Shown here piece after piece: positions 61,981 to 64,000 of a stretch of 64,000 bases of DNA. Within the stretch, counting starts at the first letter, position 1. Each line of letters starts with the position of its first letter. This DNA is from Deltaproteobacteria bacterium (GTDB taxonomy: Bacteria > Desulfobacterota > Desulfobacteria > Desulfobacterales > Desulfatibacillaceae). The notes under the pieces are model-generated. The model worked only from the letters and a program-made list of their open reading frames with translations, did no database searches and was not told where the DNA came from. Location: the NCBI GenBank assembly GCA_016235345.1, contig JACRLG010000006.1, positions 43,614 through 107,613 on the forward strand, given 5' to 3'. The position numbers and the translations under genes are program-made.

Positions 61981-64000
61981 GCGGAATCGGCGTGACGGCC
62001 GTGGCTGGTTCAATCAATGCTGGCGTTACCGGTGCATTCACCTCCGATAACGGCCTTATCGGCCTTATCGCCAATGCCGGAAGCATTAGCTTGGGCGGTT
62101 CTGTTGCGGCAACCGGCGACGGCGACGTATTCATGAGCGCACTTAGCGGAATCACAGCTGCTGATATCTCTGCAGGCGGATGGGTTGAAATTTCCGTCGC
62201 TGCCGGAGCGGCTCAGTTGAACGGCGATGTCTCAGGCGACGAAAGTGTTACGGTGGCGGCCGACTCCGTGACGGCGCTCGGAACTGTAAGCGCTTCGGCG
62301 GGCACGGTGAGCGTTACCTCTGACAACGGCGCGGTTGCCCTTGACGACGTGACCGCAGGCGACAACGTGACGGTATCGGCATCCACCACTGCGACCCTTA
62401 ACGGCGCAATCTCAGCAGTGGGCGGTGTGACAATCGGAGCCGACACCCTGGTGAACGAGATCGGCGGAATCGACGCAGGCGGCGCGGTTGCAATCACGGT
62501 TGCCAACGGCGTTGCAGCGCTTACGGGCGACATTGACGGCGATGCGGGAATTACGGTCAATGCGGATATTGTCGCCGCAACCGGTTCGCTCAATGCCTCT
62601 TCGGGAACCGTAAGCGTTACGGCAGACAACGGCTCGGTGGCCCTTGACGATGTGTATGCAGGCGACAATGTTGCAATATCCGCAACATCCTTTGCGACAC
62701 TGGCCGGCAGCGTCACCGCCATCGGGGATGTGACTGTTGGCGTTAACTCATCTCTTAACGAGATCGGCGGAATCGACGCAGGCGGCACGGTCGGAATCAC
62801 AGTGACCAACGGTATAGCAGCGCTTACGGGCGACATCGACGGCGATGCGGGAATTACGGTCAATGCCGATTCGGTTGCCGCCTCTGGTTCGCTGATGGCA
62901 TCCTCCGGCACGGTGAGCGTGACTTCCGATAACGGCGCAGTGGTCCTTGACGACGTGAACGCGGGCGACACTGTTACAGTGTCCGCCTCAACCACGGCGA
63001 CTCTCAACGGCAGCATCACCGCTATCGGCAACGTGACGGTTGGGGCAAACGATCAGATTGCCGAAAACGGCGGAATTAACGCTGGCGGCACTGTCTTGGT
63101 GGCCACGGCAAACGGCCAGACGGTTATCTCCGGAAGCGTGTTTGGTGATCTTGGAGTTACGGTAAACGGTGACTCTGTGATAGCCGTAGGGTCCATCAAC
63201 TCCGAAGCCGGCAGCGTTACTGTCGCGGCTGACAACGGCGTGGCGATGGTTTCAGCCATAACAGCAGGTAATGATGTCAGCGTGTCCGCAACTGATTCGG
63301 CCCTCACCACCGGCCTTATCACTGCAGGCGACGACGTATCCGTAACAGCGACCAACGCAGTGAACGAGGTCGGCGGAATAGTGGCAGCCGGAGACGTAAC
63401 CCTTACCTCCAATGCTGCAACCGTTGCTGTCAACGGCGATGTGGACGCAGGCGGCCTGGTAACCGCTACGGCCCAGACCGGCGTTGACGTGAACAACGAC
63501 GTTACCGGCGACGGCGGAGTCCTTTTCACGGCCAACACCGGCGATGTGACGGTTGACGGCGACATCCGGGCATTTGAGGAAGGCGTCATAACTGCAGTGG
63601 CCACCGCAGGCAACATCCTTATCGGTCAGGCTGCTGCTTCCTCTCTCACCACCGACAACGGCCTCATCACCCTGACTTCCGGCAACCCCGGAACGGTTGT
63701 CCTTGGCGGAACCACCAATGTGGTTTCCACCGGCATAGGCGGGCTTACCGTCAACGCCGGAACCGGTTACTCCTCGTCGGCTGTCGGGCAGGTTGACATG
63801 GGAGGCGCGGTTGCGATTAACGTCGCTGGCGGCGCAGCGCTTCTTGGCGGCTCCACCACCGGCGACCTTGGCGTAACGGTTAATGCTGATTCTGTGGCGG
63901 CCACCGGCTCCCTTAACGCCGAGGCAGGCAACGTCTCAGTGACGGCTGACAACGGCGCGGCTGCAGTAGGCGTGATCAACGCGGGCTTCGACGTGACGGT
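61929..64000 (+). CDS. Continuation of the TpsA adhesin in the -1 frame, running off the window
   Basis: From about 61929 the frame CAC-AAT-GCC-GGT-AAT-GTG-GCC reads HNAGNVAVDASVRAFGIGG, then NAGVTGAFTSDNGLIGLIANAGSI, identical in style to the preceding adhesin, and stays open to base 64000 (about 690 codons). Joining needs one extra base between 61926 and 61932 (for example a missing C in GGCACA). No start codon with a ribosome site lies at the junction, so it is not an independent gene. I see no slippery heptamer that would support programmed frameshifting. Either a sequencing or assembly error or a true single-base deletion explains it. If real, the secreted product is a truncated 5059-residue TpsA. 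Confidence 0.85.
62217..63425 (+). repeat. 303-bp tandem repeats within the TpsA coding sequence
   Basis: The anchor string SGTVSVT-S/A-DNG-A/S-V begins at 62307, 62610 and 62913, exactly 303 bp (101 residues) apart; a fourth, diverged copy follows about 297 bp later, and another relic near 63,910. Copies 2 and 3 share nearly identical stretches such as GACGGCGATGCGGGAATTAC. Each unit contains NEIGGIDAGG and LTGDIDGDAGITVNAD. The repeats are in frame with the post-frameshift reading frame. Confidence 0.88.

Noticed and set aside
62217..63425. CRISPR-like array
   Set aside because: The 303-bp repeats have no spacer structure and are in frame with a coding sequence.

Overview
The window reads as chromosome of a GC-rich, strictly anaerobic Gram-negative bacterium, most likely a sulfate-reducing or related member of the Desulfobacterota. 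That inference rests on a selenocysteine (UGA-containing) formate dehydrogenase with a HybB/NrfD-like membrane anchor, a molybdenum hydroxylase locus, an OFA-type carboxylate transporter, a thiolase/DUF35 pair, several SpoIIE/STAS partner-switching proteins and a giant two-partner-secretion adhesin. No rRNA, tRNA, CRISPR array, transposase or phage gene was seen. Species-level placement is not possible from the sequence alone.

Layout. 1-606 is the 3' end of a class III adenylate cyclase. 860-5478 (minus) is an unusual amino-acid ABC transport operon: a lipoprotein whose two binding-protein halves are in swapped order, a 751-residue protein made of four such halves plus a permease, an ABC ATPase carrying a C-terminal anti-sigma-factor-like ATPase domain, and a STAS antagonist. 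5840-7653 (plus) is NAD salvage (nicotinamidase and nicotinate phosphoribosyltransferase), followed by glycerol dehydrogenase and a GNAT protein. 9783-14938 is a molybdenum hydroxylase locus: cofactor genes (MocA, XdhC) leftwards and the large, 2Fe-2S and FAD subunits rightwards.

14949-22588 (minus) runs STAS, sensor/SpoIIE phosphatase/HATPase, HATPase-GNAT fusion, HisC-like aminotransferase, MFS exporter, GNAT. It looks like a signalling module followed by a small metabolite modification and export set. 22960-29697 (plus) holds an NCS2-like permease and the three formate dehydrogenase subunits. 29794-32063 holds thiolase, DUF35, PilZ and CsbD genes. 32125-35727 (minus) is a large AsmA-like DUF748 protein. 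36132-37415 is an OFA-family transporter with a clear terminator.

37734-42697 is a five-gene plus-strand block: two paralogous SCP2-like proteins flank a class III aminotransferase and a split transketolase, a candidate undescribed pathway. 42805-44306 (minus) holds two TPR proteins and a zinc-ribbon membrane protein. From 44461 to the right edge is a two-partner secretion locus: promoter, long structured leader, TpsB pore, and a TpsA adhesin of more than 5,700 residues that runs off the window. TpsA is interrupted by one apparent frameshift near 61,930 and has 303-bp tandem repeats just after it.

Two themes recur. One is partner switching: two STAS proteins and three HATPase domains, two of which are fused to unexpected partners (an ABC ATPase and an acetyltransferase). 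The other is a family of palindromic intergenic repeats (about 7.6, 19.7, 41.7 and 42.7 kb) with matching end sequences.
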